Assembly (NCBI RefSeq): GCF_034661175.1 | Contig: NZ_CP141058.1 | Coordinates: 744,001-808,000 of the forward strand | Direction of reading: 5' to 3' | DNA length: 64,000 nt | Origin: Nocardioides renjunii | GTDB taxonomy: Bacteria > Actinomycetota > Actinomycetes > Propionibacteriales > Nocardioidaceae | In this document: piece after piece, positions 1 to 7,207 of the stretch | Numbering within the stretch: position 1 is the first letter of the stretch | How the letters are laid out: each line of letters starts with the position of its first letter | The notes under the pieces: model-generated | The model's database searches: none | The model's input: the letters and a program-made list of their open reading frames with translations, nothing else | Told to the model about the DNA's origin: nothing | Position numbers and translations under genes: made by a program

Positions 1-476
1 TTGGCCACGAAGTCGCGGCGCACCGCCTCGACGCGCCTCTCGCGGGTGCGGTCCTCGACCAGGGCCAGCACGAGCCGGGCGCCCAGGGGCGCCACGCGCG
101 CGGTCAGCGTGCGGTCGATGCCGCCGGCGGCCGCGGGCATCTCGAGCTCGCTCTCGCGGATCTGGCCGTCGCGGCGCACCTGCGCGACGACGTCGAGCAG
201 CTCGGGGACCACGACCGTGCTGCCGCGCACCAGCCCGAAGGCGTACGCCGGCGCCGAGGCCTTGAGGACCTGGTCGGACGCGTCGACCACGATCGCGCTC
301 GAGCGCAGGATGCTGAGCACGGCGGCCACGCCGGCCTGCACGACCGGCTCCTCCGCGGCGGGCAGCGTGTGGCGCTGGCGCTCGCTGATGTGCCAGGCGA
401 GGACCGCACCGCCGGCGACGATGGCCCCGACGATCGCGGCCAGACCAGCCTGCATCGTCGGGTCCACGCCCACCAT
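1..476 (-). CDS. senX3: Sensor histidine kinase SenX3, N-terminal part (cut by window edge)
   Basis: Reading leftwards from ATG at 476, the frame gives about 158 residues before the window ends. Residues 8-24 form a hydrophobic membrane segment. A PAS-like sensor region follows, and the fragment ends in EAVRRDFVAN, the sequence that precedes the phosphoacceptor-His motif of the SenX3/PhoR kinases. In actinobacteria this kinase works with RegX3/PhoP in phosphate sensing. It diverges from phoU across a PHO box, the arrangement known for phoU and the phosphate kinase in Streptomyces and relatives. The catalytic domains lie outside the window. Identification rests on the junction sequence and the neighbour. 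Confidence 0.85.
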   Translation of the reverse strand, partial: MVGVDPTMQAGLAAIVGAIVAGGAVLAWHISERQRHTLPAAEEPVVQAGVAAVLSILRSSAIVVDASDQVLKASAPAYAFGLVRGSTVVVPELLDVVAQVRRDGQIRESELEMPAAAGGIDRTLTARVAPLGARLVLALVEDRTRERRVEAVRRDFVA

Positions 477-527
477 CGTACGCAACCGGCACGACCGTCC
501 AGACGGGTTGGACACCGGGCGCCGACT

Positions 528-549
528 GTTCACGCGCCGTTCATCGGGC
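528..549 (+). promoter_or_regulatory. PHO box, two direct repeat units
   Basis: Two adjacent 11-mers, GTTCACGCGCC (528-538) and GTTCATCGGGC (539-549), match the Streptomyces-type PHO box, which is built of 11-nt direct repeats beginning GTTCA. They lie in the senX3-phoU divergent intergenic region, upstream of the phoU -10 box at 576. This suggests phosphate-dependent control of one or both genes by the cognate response regulator. Confidence 0.75.
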
Positions 550-575
550 ACGTACGTGTGTTCGCTTCGGCTCCC

Positions 576-581
576 TAGGGT
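576..581 (+). promoter_or_regulatory. -10 box of phoU, leaderless arrangement
   Basis: TAGGGT ends six nucleotides before the phoU ATG at 588. Transcription would therefore start at or next to the start codon. No Shine-Dalgarno sequence precedes the gene. Confidence 0.5.
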
Positions 582-587
582 GGCGGC

Positions 588-1238
588 ATGCGTGAGGCCT
601 TCCATGACCAGCTCGACGGCATCTTCGCCGACCTCTCCGAGATCTGCGGGCAGGTCGAGGTCGCGGTGCGCGAGGCGACCAAGGCCCTGATGACCGGCGA
701 CATCCACACCGCCGACCAGGTCATCAGCGGCGACAAGGCGATCGACGCCGCCCGCGAGCGCGTCGACGACACCGCGTTCGCCCTGCTGTCGCTGCAGCAG
801 CCCGTCGCCGGCGACCTCCGGATGATCGTGTCCGCGCTGCGCATGGTGAGCGAGCTCGAGCGGATGGGCGACCTGTCGGTGCACGTCGCGAAGATCGCTC
901 GGCTGCGCGTCCCCGCCGTCGCGGTGCCGGACGAGCTGCGACCCACCATGGAGCGGATGGCCGAGACGGCCGAGGACATGGTGCGTCGCGTGCGCGGCAT
1001 CATCGTCGACCGCGACGTCGAGGCCGCCATCGAGCTCGGCCGCGACGACGAGGTCATGGACCAGCTGCGCCGCCGCAGCTTCACCGAGCTGCTCTCCACC
1101 GACTGGCAGCACGGCGTCGAGGCCGCGGTCGACATCGCCCTGCTCGGCCGCTACTACGAGCGCATCGCCGACCACTCGGTGTCGGTCGCGAACCGGGTGG
1201 TCTTCGTGGTCACCGGGGACCTGCCGCCCCGCGACTGA
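588..1238 (+). CDS. phoU: Phosphate signalling regulator PhoU
   Basis: A 216-residue protein of normal PhoU length with the tandem three-helix-bundle pattern. Acidic metal-binding-type helices occur near residues 12-30 (DGIFADLSEI) and 80-95 (MVSELERMGDL), and again in the C-terminal half (YYERIADHSV, about residues 188-197). PhoU couples the Pst phosphate transporter to the histidine kinase and keeps the Pho regulon silent when phosphate is plentiful. It acts at the inner face of the membrane with SenX3/PhoR. It diverges from senX3 with a PHO box between them, which fits direct feedback. The ATG at 588 lies six nucleotides after a -10 box, so the message is probably leaderless. Confidence 0.95.
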   Translation: MREAFHDQLDGIFADLSEICGQVEVAVREATKALMTGDIHTADQVISGDKAIDAARERVDDTAFALLSLQQPVAGDLRMIVSALRMVSELERMGDLSVHVAKIARLRVPAVAVPDELRPTMERMAETAEDMVRRVRGIIVDRDVEAAIELGRDDEVMDQLRRRSFTELLSTDWQHGVEAAVDIALLGRYYERIADHSVSVANRVVFVVTGDLPPRD

Positions 1239-1261
1239 GCCGGGGGCCCAGCGGCCCCGGC
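1239..1261. terminator. GC-rich hairpin between convergent phoU and gpmA
   Basis: GCCGGGG (1239-1245) pairs with CCCCGGC (1255-1261), and the loop can extend the stem with one bulge. It begins directly after the phoU stop codon and lies between two convergent genes. There is no T tract, so intrinsic termination is only plausible. Confidence 0.4.
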
Positions 1262-1268
1262 TCGAAGG

Positions 1269-1309
1269 CCGGACTCAGCGGCCGGACTCAGCGGGCCCGG
1301 ACTCAGCGG
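1269..1309. repeat. Triplicated 13-bp direct repeat over the gpmA stop codon
   Basis: CCGGACTCAGCGG occurs at 1269-1281, 1282-1294 and 1297-1309. The first two copies are exactly tandem. The third is two bases further on and overlaps the last codons of gpmA. On the minus strand each copy contains a TGA, and the one in the third copy is the gpmA stop. Confidence 0.75.
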
Positions 1310-2046
1310 CCCTGGTTGGCGACCGCGGCCGCGGCTGCTGCCGCCGCCTCGGGGTCGAGGTACTCGCCGCGGGCGACCGTCGGGCGCAGGTCCTCGTCGA
1401 GGCGGTAGACCAGCGGCATGCCGGTGGGGATGTTGAGCCCGGCGATCTCCTCGTCGCTGATCTTGTCGAGGTGCTTGACCAGGGCGCGCAGGCTGTTGCC
1501 GTGGGCCGCGACCAGGACGGTCTTGCCGCTCTGCAGGTCGGGCACGATCTCGGCGTCCCACCACGGCAGGAACCGGGCGATGACGTCCTTGAGGCACTCG
1601 GTGCGCGGGAGCTCGTCGCCGAGGTCGGCGTAGCGCGGGTCGCCGGCCTGGGAGTACTCGTCGGCGTCGTCGAGCGGCGGCGGCGGGACGTCGAAGGAGC
1701 GCCGCCAGAGCATGAACTGCTCCTCGCCGTACTCCTCGAGCGTCTGCTTCTTGTCCTTGCCCTGCAGGGCGCCGTAGTGGCGCTCGTTGAGGCGCCAGCT
1801 GCGCTTCACCGGGATCCAGTGGCGGTCGGCGGCGTCGAGCGCCAGCGCGGCCGTGTTGATCGCGCGGCGCTGCAGCGAGGTGTGCACGACGTCGGGGGTG
1901 AGCCCGGCCTCGCGGATGAGCTGGCCGCCGCGCACCGCCTCGGCCCGGCCCTTCTCCGTGAGCGCGACGTCGACCCAGCCGGTGAAGAGGTTCTTGGCGT
2001 TCCACTCGCTCTCGCCGTGGCGGAGCAGGACCAACGTGTGCGTCAT
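1303..2046 (-). CDS. gpmA: 2,3-bisphosphoglycerate-dependent phosphoglycerate mutase
   Basis: This 247-residue dPGM interconverts 3- and 2-phosphoglycerate in glycolysis and gluconeogenesis in the cytosol. The phosphohistidine motif [10 protein letters not shown] is at residues 7-16, with FTGW just after. The second histidine motif AAHGNSLR and the [13 protein letters not shown] cofactor-binding stretches are present. The C terminus carries an alanine-rich tail (about nine consecutive Ala) running into the 13-bp repeat, longer than in typical homologues. The ATG at 2046 overlaps the stop of the upstream lipoprotein gene by ATGA, so the two are probably translationally coupled. In mycobacteria gpm1 also lies beside senX3. 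Confidence 0.96.
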   Translation of the reverse strand: MTHTLVLLRHGESEWNAKNLFTGWVDVALTEKGRAEAVRGGQLIREAGLTPDVVHTSLQRRAINTAALALDAADRHWIPVKRSWRLNERHYGALQGKDKKQTLEEYGEEQFMLWRRSFDVPPPPLDDADEYSQAGDPRYADLGDELPRTECLKDVIARFLPWWDAEIVPDLQSGKTVLVAAHGNSLRALVKHLDKISDEEIAGLNIPTGMPLVYRLDEDLRPTVARGEYLDPEAAAAAAAAVANQGR

Positions 2047-2516
2047 GAGACGTCCAGACCTTCCCAGTAGCCGCTGTCGTCGGGCATCACGGGGACCTTC
2101 ATGGTGACGGTCTCGCCGTTGCCGAACTCGATCGCCAGCGGGACGAAGTCGCCGGCGGTGAACTCGCCGGTCAGCACGATGCCCACCGGGGGCTCCGCGA
2201 GGTTGACGAAGCCGCCGGCCGGGATGGCCACCGGCTCGAACTCGGCTGCAGTGATCGACTCGCCCTCGTCGCCCCCGACGCCGGTGAAGCTCTGCTCCTC
2301 GGTGTCGTCGTTGTTGGAGAACGAGGCCACGAAGGTGCCCGAGCCCTCCTGGCCCGAGACGACCACCGCTCCGAGGACGTCGACGAGCGCCTGGCGGTTG
2401 TCCGCCGCGCTGTTGACGGTGTACTCCCGATCGGTGGCGTAGTCGAAGCCACAGGAGGACAGCGGAGCGGCGAGCGCAAGAACCGCAGCGGCGGTCGCGA
2501 TGAGTCGTTGCTGCAT
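2043..2516 (-). CDS. Secreted lipoprotein, possibly LpqE-like
   Basis: A 157-residue protein with an N-terminal signal ending in the lipobox LSSC, so Cys22 is the predicted lipidated residue and the mature part is anchored outside the membrane. The remainder is a beta-rich acidic domain rich in Gly, Thr and Val with no catalytic motif that I recognise. Size, composition and closeness to carD recall mycobacterial LpqE (Rv3584, next to carD Rv3583c). The name is inferred from context and is not secure. The start at 2516 is supported by TAGGCT at 2524-2529, seven nucleotides upstream. It overlaps gpmA by four bases. Confidence 0.8.
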   Translation of the reverse strand: MQQRLIATAAAVLALAAPLSSCGFDYATDREYTVNSAADNRQALVDVLGAVVVSGQEGSGTFVASFSNNDDTEEQSFTGVGGDEGESITAAEFEPVAIPAGGFVNLAEPPVGIVLTGEFTAGDFVPLAIEFGNGETVTMKVPVMPDDSGYWEGLDVS

Positions 2517-2523
2517 GGCGCAC

Positions 2524-2529
2524 AGCCTA
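2524..2529 (-). promoter_or_regulatory. -10 box of the lipoprotein-gpmA operon
   Basis: Minus-strand TAGGCT ends seven nucleotides before the ATG at 2516, which predicts a leaderless transcript. Confidence 0.45.
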
Positions 2530-2537
2530 GCGTCGGC

Positions 2538-3236
2538 TCAGGTCAGTCCGACGGTCCGCCCTGCGATGAGGATGCCGAGGACGACGAGGGTGGTCCACAC
2601 GCTCGCCACGAGCAGCAGCCGCGGTGTCCCCGTGCGCAGCGCGAGCAGCATCGGGAGCGACCGCTCGGCCTCCTCGTGGTCGTCCACCAGGCCCGGCAGC
2701 GACAGCAGCACGTGGACGCCCAGGCCGAGGGCCGCGGCGAGGGCGACCACCGCCGCGGTGGGCGGCGTCGTGGCGCCGACGCCGTTCCAGCCGCCGTACG
2801 CCAGGAAGGCGGGGTAGAGCGCGAAGCTCGCCGTCCACGGGACGAAGGACAGCGGCCGTGCGTGCAGCAGGCGGTCGCCGATCGCCGAGAGCGCCAGGAG
2901 GGCCAGGTACGCCGTCGCCGCCCGGCGGCCGTGGGCCACCGCGAGCGGGACGACGAGCAGGACCCCGCAGGCGATCGCGAACCAGACGGTCCCGGCCTCC
3001 AGCGCGCCGAAGGTGAGCGGCTTGTCGGGACGCCGACGGGCGTCGCGACCCCGGTCGGTCAGGTCGTCGGCCCAGCCCAGGACCGACTGGCCGACCAGCA
3101 CCGTCGCGAGCACGAGCGCGACCTCGCGCAGCGGCCTCCCGGCGACGGCGGCCGCGGCCGCGAGGGCCGTCGCGGTGCCGACGGCCTGGCGCGGGTGGGC
3201 GGCTCGGAGGAGGGCCAGCGCCGGGGTCGTCGCCAT
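2538..3236 (-). CDS. UbiA-family prenyltransferase
   Basis: A 232-residue polytopic membrane protein with about seven or eight hydrophobic segments. The first aspartate-rich motif of the UbiA superfamily is ADDLTDRGRD (Asp57, 58, 61, 65), followed by RRPDKPL, which binds the Mg-diphosphate of the prenyl donor. The second region (LVDDHEEAERSLPML, near residue 185) supplies further acidic residues. The family attaches isoprenoid chains to quinone, sugar or aromatic acceptors, and the acceptor here cannot be read from sequence. It lies close to ispD/ispF, which make the isoprenoid precursor, but in a separate transcript. The ATG at 3236 is preferred because upstream in-frame codons lack coding character. 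Confidence 0.85.
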   Translation of the reverse strand: MATTPALALLRAAHPRQAVGTATALAAAAAVAGRPLREVALVLATVLVGQSVLGWADDLTDRGRDARRRPDKPLTFGALEAGTVWFAIACGVLLVVPLAVAHGRRAATAYLALLALSAIGDRLLHARPLSFVPWTASFALYPAFLAYGGWNGVGATTPPTAAVVALAAALGLGVHVLLSLPGLVDDHEEAERSLPMLLALRTGTPRLLLVASVWTTLVVLGILIAGRTVGLT

Positions 3237-3346
3237 GGCCCGAAGTATGGCCGAGCGCCTTCCCGCGGCCGGCCCGCGGTCGGGCAGGACCACAGAGACC
3301 CGCGTTCTGTCAAGCCCGGAAGTGCCCTCTGACCTGCACAAACGCG

Positions 3347-3394
3347 TTCGGAAGAGATTCGAACCCGTGTTAGAATGGTCACCTAGGAAGGGGA
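3347..3394 (+). promoter_or_regulatory. carD promoter and ribosome binding site
   Basis: TTCGGA (3347-3352) and TAGAAT (3371-3376) are separated by 18 bases and resemble a primary sigma promoter. AGGAAGGGGA (3385-3394) is a strong Shine-Dalgarno sequence nine bases before the carD ATG. Unlike many genes here, carD has a leader. Confidence 0.6.
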
Positions 3395-3403
3395 ACTGAA
3401 CAT

Positions 3404-3889
3404 ATGACTTTCACCGTTGGCGAAACGGTCGTCTATCCCAATCACGGGGCCGCTGTCATCGAGGACATCGAGATGCGGACGATCAAGGGAGAGGACCGGC
3501 AGTACCTCGTCCTGAGGATTGTCGCCCAGCAGGACCTGGTGGTCCGAGTGCCGGCCTGCAACCTCGACCTCGTCGGTGTCCGCGACGTCGTCGACAAGGA
3601 GGGCCTCGACCGCGTGTTCGACGTCCTGCGTGCCGCCCACGTCGAGGAGCCGACCAACTGGTCGCGCCGCTACAAGGCCAACCTGGAGAAGCTCCACTCC
3701 GGCGACGTCATGAAGGTGTCGGAGGTCGTGCGCGACCTGTGGCGCCGCGAGCGCGACCGCGGTCTGTCGGCCGGCGAGAAGCGGATGCTGGCCAAGGCGC
3801 GCCAGATCCTGGTCTCCGAGCTGGCCCTGGCGGAGAAGACCAACGAGGACAAGGCCGAGGCCATGCTCGACGAGGTGCTCGCCTCCTGA
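3404..3889 (+). CDS. carD: RNA polymerase-binding transcription factor CarD
   Basis: At 161 residues it has the usual length of the mycobacterial protein. The N-terminal Tudor-like RNAP-interacting domain (residues 1-55, opening [21 protein letters not shown]) binds the beta subunit. The C-terminal helical DNA-binding domain contains the strongly conserved stretch around [17 protein letters not shown] (about residues 118-134). CarD stabilises open promoter complexes, particularly at rRNA promoters, and is essential in mycobacteria. The gene has its own promoter and a strong ribosome binding site. The next gene starts at or inside its stop codon, so the two are probably co-transcribed. Confidence 0.97.
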   Translation: MTFTVGETVVYPNHGAAVIEDIEMRTIKGEDRQYLVLRIVAQQDLVVRVPACNLDLVGVRDVVDKEGLDRVFDVLRAAHVEEPTNWSRRYKANLEKLHSGDVMKVSEVVRDLWRRERDRGLSAGEKRMLAKARQILVSELALAEKTNEDKAEAMLDEVLAS

Positions 3890-4485
3890 GCAGCAACGAC
3901 ACCGACCGAGGCCCCTGGGACGAGATCCCCAGGGGCCTCGGTCTCGTTCTGGACGAGGACCGCGGCTCGCTGCCCTTCGCGCTGCTGCAGGGCGAGGCGC
4001 TCGTGGCGTGCGCCGCGTGGGCGCTCGGGGAGTCCGGGGTCGACCTCGTCGACGCCTCGGTCACCTGGCCGGAGCTCACGGAGGCCGGTCTCGACCTCGT
4101 GCTGCACGACTCGCTCTGCCCGATGACGCCGCCGGGCTTCATCGCCGACTGCCTGGAGCAGGCCCGGGAGACCGGGCGGCCGGTGGTCGGCACCCGACCG
4201 GTCACCGACACCGTCAAGGCGGTGGCGGACGGCGTGGTGGGCGAGACCCTCGACCGCGAGGAGCTGCTCGCCGTCGCCTCACCGCTCGTCATCCCCGCGG
4301 TCGTCCTGGCGGCGCTGGCCCGCCGGCCCGCGTCCGACCTCGCGCAGGCGGTCGCCGACCTCGCCGCCGACGGTCACCGCGTCGAGACGCGGCAGGCCCC
4401 GCCGCAGGGGCGTCGGGTGGCCTCGCTCGAGGACGTCCGGCTCCTGGAGGCCCTCACGACCGCCCAGGGCCGCGACCGGGGCTGA
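3886..4485 (+). CDS. IspD-like protein, degenerate cytidylyltransferase fold
   Basis: About 200 residues that align with IspD through the second half. HDSLCP replaces the IspD motif HDGARP, PVTDTVK matches PVRDTMK, ETLDRE matches the TVDR strand, and the end [15 protein letters not shown] resembles the IspD C terminus. The N-terminal CTP-binding loop LAAGSGSR of true IspD is missing; [11 protein letters not shown] stands in its place and the following region is shortened. It is probably catalytically inactive or altered. No ATG, GTG or TTG lies in frame between the carD stop and GTG 4003. CTG at 3886, overlapping the carD stop and eight bases after GAGGTG, is my best start; GTG at 4003 would cut the conserved N-terminal part. 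Its tail overlaps the convergent ispD by 32 bases. Confidence 0.7.
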   Translation: MSSNDTDRGPWDEIPRGLGLVLDEDRGSLPFALLQGEALVACAAWALGESGVDLVDASVTWPELTEAGLDLVLHDSLCPMTPPGFIADCLEQARETGRPVVGTRPVTDTVKAVADGVVGETLDREELLAVASPLVIPAVVLAALARRPASDLAQAVADLAADGHRVETRQAPPQGRRVASLEDVRLLEALTTAQGRDRG

Positions 4486-5149
4486 TCCCGGCCGCGAGCG
4501 CCACGTCCTCGGGGAACGTGACCTTGAGGTTGAGCGCGCTGCTCGGGACCGCGGCGACGTCGAGCCCGCGGTAGGCCGCGACGCACCCCGCGGTGTCGGT
4601 CGCCTCGAACCCGTCGGCCTCCGCAGCGGCGTACGCCGCCAGCACCTCGCCGGCCCGGAAGGCCTGCGGCGTCTGCACGGCGCCCACGGCCCCGTCGACC
4701 ACGGAGAGGTCGGCGTGCAGCAGGGCGCGCACCGGAGCCACCGGGATGGCGCCACCCACCTCGCGCGCGGCGTCCAGCACCCGCTCCCACAGCACCACGC
4801 CCGCCAGGGGCCGGGCACCGTCGTGGATCGCGACGACGTCGACCTCGCCCGACTCGATGTCCGGGGCCAGCACCCGCAGGGCGGCCCACTCCGAGGCGTG
4901 GCGGGTGGCGCCGCCGTCGACCAGCACCACCTCGCGCTCTCCGAGGTGCGGCGCGACCGCGTCGGCCACCGCCGCGCGGTCCTCGGGACGCACCACGAGC
5001 ACGAGCCGGCGTACGTCCGGCAGCGCCAGCGCGTCGCGCACCGACCACACGAGGACGGGGACGTCGAGCAGGGGGAGGAGCACCTTGTTGACCTCGGCGC
5101 CCACCCGGCTGCCGGAGCCCGCGGCGAGGATGACGACCGCGGTCGACAT
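4454..5149 (-). CDS. ispD: 2-C-methyl-D-erythritol 4-phosphate cytidylyltransferase IspD
   Basis: A complete 231-residue IspD that transfers CMP from CTP to methylerythritol phosphate in the MEP isoprenoid pathway. The nucleotide loop LAAGSGSRV is at residues 8-16, the substrate lysine in NKVLLPLL at 21-28, IHDGARP near residue 115, TPQAFR near 165, and a late lysine in [12 protein letters not shown]. Unlike its degenerate neighbour at 3886-4485 it keeps the catalytic residues. It follows ispF with a one-base overlap (TGATG), so the two form an operon. Gene order carD, ispD, ispF, cysS, rlmB is conserved with mycobacteria. Confidence 0.95.
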   Translation of the reverse strand: MSTAVVILAAGSGSRVGAEVNKVLLPLLDVPVLVWSVRDALALPDVRRLVLVVRPEDRAAVADAVAPHLGEREVVLVDGGATRHASEWAALRVLAPDIESGEVDVVAIHDGARPLAGVVLWERVLDAAREVGGAIPVAPVRALLHADLSVVDGAVGAVQTPQAFRAGEVLAAYAAAEADGFEATDTAGCVAAYRGLDVAAVPSSALNLKVTFPEDVALAAGISPGRGPGRS

Positions 5150-5634
5150 CAGCCGGTGACCAGGGCCGTGGCGATCGCGGCGACTCCCTCGCCGCGTCCG
5201 GTGAGGCCGAGGCCGTCGGTGGTGGTCGCCGAGACGGTGACGGGGGCGCCGACGGCGGCGGACAGCGTGGCGGCGGCCTCCTCGCGGCGAGGGCCGAGCC
5301 GCGGCACGTTGCCGATCACCTGCACGGCGACGTTGCCGATCTCCCAGCCCGCCGCCCGCACGCGGCGAGCGGTCTCGGCCAGCAGGGTCGCACCCGACGC
5401 CCCGGCCCACTCGGGCTCCGAGGTGCCGAAGTTGCTGCCGAGGTCGCCGATCCCGGCGGCGGAGAACAGCGCGTCGCAGGCCGCGTGGGCCGCGACGTCC
5501 GCGTCGGAGTGGCCCTCGAGCCCGGCCGGCTCGTCGGGCCAGGCGAGGCCCGCGAGGTGCATCGGGACGCCGGGGACCAGCCGGTGCACGTCGGTGCCGA
5601 TGCCGATCCGCGCGCCGGCGAGGGGGGTGGTCAC
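5149..5634 (-). CDS. ispF: 2-C-methyl-D-erythritol 2,4-cyclodiphosphate synthase IspF
   Basis: A 161-residue protein of standard length. The metal-binding Asp and His of GIGTDVHRL (residues 11-19), GHSDADV (about 41-47) and IGDLGSNF (about 62-69) are all present, as is the C-terminal signature [14 protein letters not shown]. It cyclises CDP-methylerythritol 2-phosphate, releasing CMP, as a cytosolic homotrimer. It is the first gene of the ispF-ispD operon and diverges from the sulfite-oxidase-like gene starting at 5672, leaving 37 bases for two promoters. Confidence 0.96.
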   Translation of the reverse strand: MTTPLAGARIGIGTDVHRLVPGVPMHLAGLAWPDEPAGLEGHSDADVAAHAACDALFSAAGIGDLGSNFGTSEPEWAGASGATLLAETARRVRAAGWEIGNVAVQVIGNVPRLGPRREEAAATLSAAVGAPVTVSATTTDGLGLTGRGEGVAAIATALVTG

Positions 5635-5671
5635 GTCGGCATCATGCCCGACGCCCCGTCACAATGGTCGG

Positions 5672-7192
5672 GTGACCACTCGCCGACCGCCCTGGGTGCT
5701 GGCCGGAGTCCTCGCCGGGCTCGCCGGGCTGGCGACCAGCTACGCGACCGCGATGGTGCTCACCATCCGCGAGTCCCCGGTGGTGGCCGTGGCCGAGCAG
5801 GTCATCCGGCTCGCCCCCGACGCGGTGACCGAGGGCGCCATCTCCCTCCTCGGCACGCTCGACAAGCCCGCGCTGGTCATCGGGATCCTCCTCCTGCTCC
5901 TCGCCTGCTTCGCCGGCGCCGGCGCCCTGGCCCGTCGGGGCTGGTGGCAGCCGGTGCTGGTGTGGGTCGCGCTCGGCGCGGTCGGTCTGGTCGCCGTCAT
6001 GGGGCAGCGCGGCTCCGCCCCCATCGACGCGGCCCCGGTCGTGGTCGGGCTGCTCACCTGGGTCACGGTCCACTCCGCCCTCACCGACGCACTGCTGCGG
6101 GCGCGGCGCCGACCGGAGCTCGAGTCGCGCGAGCGCCGCGTATTCCTCATGGTGGCGGGCGCGATCTCGGTCGCCTCGCTCGGCATCGCCGTCGCCGGCC
6201 GCTTCGTCGGCGCCGGCCGTCGCCACGTGGAGGTGAGCCGCCGCCTGCTCCGCATCCCCGGCGTCACCCGGCGGCAGGCGCCGCCGGCGACCTCCCTCGG
6301 GCTGCCCGGCGTCGCGCCGTGGCAGACGCCCAACGAGGACTTCTACCGGATCGACACCACCATCGCGCTGCCCGCCATCGAGCCCGAGGACTGGTCGCTG
6401 CGCATCCACGGCATGGTCGAGCGGGAGCTGACCCTGACCTACTCCGAGCTGGTCGCGCGCACCGTCACGGAGTCCTGGATCACGCTCAACTGCGTGAGCA
6501 ACGAGGTGGGCGGCGACCTGGTCGGCAACGCGCGCTGGAGCGGCGTACGCATCGCGGACCTGCTCGCCGACCTCGGCGTCTCCGCCGACGCCGACTGCGT
6601 CCTGCAGACCTCGCACGACGGCTGGACGTGCGCGACCCCGCTGGAGGCGCTCACCGACGAGCGCGACGCCATGCTCGCCGTGGCGATGAACGGCCGGCCG
6701 CTGCCGATCGAGCACGGCTTCCCGGTCCGCACGATCGTCCCGGGGCTCTACGGCTACGTCTCGGCCACGAAGTGGGTGGTCGACCTCGAGGTCAGCACCT
6801 TCGCCGACTCGGTCGGCTACTGGACGACCCGCGGCTGGTCCGCCGAGGGACCGGTCAAGATCGCCTCCCGCATCGACGTCCCCCGCTCCGGTGACGAGGT
6901 CCCGGCCGGTGAGGTCACCTTCGGCGGCGTCGCCTGGCACCAGCAGACGGGGATCGCGGCGGTCGAGGTCCAGGTCGACGGCGGCGCGTGGGGCCGCGCC
7001 GAGCTCGGTCAGGTGCCCTCGGTCGACACCTGGGTCCAGTGGGCCCTCACGGTCGACGTGCCCGAGGGGGACCACGAGGTCCGGGTGCGCGCCGTCGGCA
7101 AGGACGGCGCCACGCAGACGAGCGTGCTGCGCTCGCCCGACCCGGACGGCTCGACCGGGCTGCACACCATCGAGATCAGCGCGTCGGCGTGA
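5672..7192 (+). CDS. Membrane-anchored molybdopterin oxidoreductase, sulfite oxidase family
   Basis: A 506-residue protein. The N-terminal 180 residues contain four or five membrane helices. The rest is a sulfite-oxidase/YedY-type molybdopterin domain: PNEDFYRIDT, then the conserved Cys274 in WITLNCVSNEVGG that ligates molybdenum, then GYVSATKWVVDLEV, and a C-terminal Mo-co dimerisation/Ig-like domain ending near the stop. Such proteins are usually periplasm-facing oxidoreductases anchored in the membrane; the substrate is unknown. The start is GTG 5672, seven to eight bases after an ACAAT -10-like sequence. A longer upstream open frame lacks coding character because it is antisense to ispF. 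Confidence 0.88.
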   Translation: MTTRRPPWVLAGVLAGLAGLATSYATAMVLTIRESPVVAVAEQVIRLAPDAVTEGAISLLGTLDKPALVIGILLLLLACFAGAGALARRGWWQPVLVWVALGAVGLVAVMGQRGSAPIDAAPVVVGLLTWVTVHSALTDALLRARRRPELESRERRVFLMVAGAISVASLGIAVAGRFVGAGRRHVEVSRRLLRIPGVTRRQAPPATSLGLPGVAPWQTPNEDFYRIDTTIALPAIEPEDWSLRIHGMVERELTLTYSELVARTVTESWITLNCVSNEVGGDLVGNARWSGVRIADLLADLGVSADADCVLQTSHDGWTCATPLEALTDERDAMLAVAMNGRPLPIEHGFPVRTIVPGLYGYVSATKWVVDLEVSTFADSVGYWTTRGWSAEGPVKIASRIDVPRSGDEVPAGEVTFGGVAWHQQTGIAAVEVQVDGGAWGRAELGQVPSVDTWVQWALTVDVPEGDHEVRVRAVGKDGATQTSVLRSPDPDGSTGLHTIEISASA

Positions 7193-7207
7193 GGCCCGCG
7201 GGGCCGC

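Noticed and set aside
1..690. Plus-strand open frame spanning the senX3 region into phoU
   Set aside because: The minus strand encodes SenX3 sequence ending in RRDFVAN, and phoU starts in another frame at 588.
5635..5671. Very long plus-strand frame running from 4715 into the sulfite-oxidase-like gene
   Set aside because: The part before 5672 is antisense to ispD/ispF; the membrane protein starts at GTG 5672.
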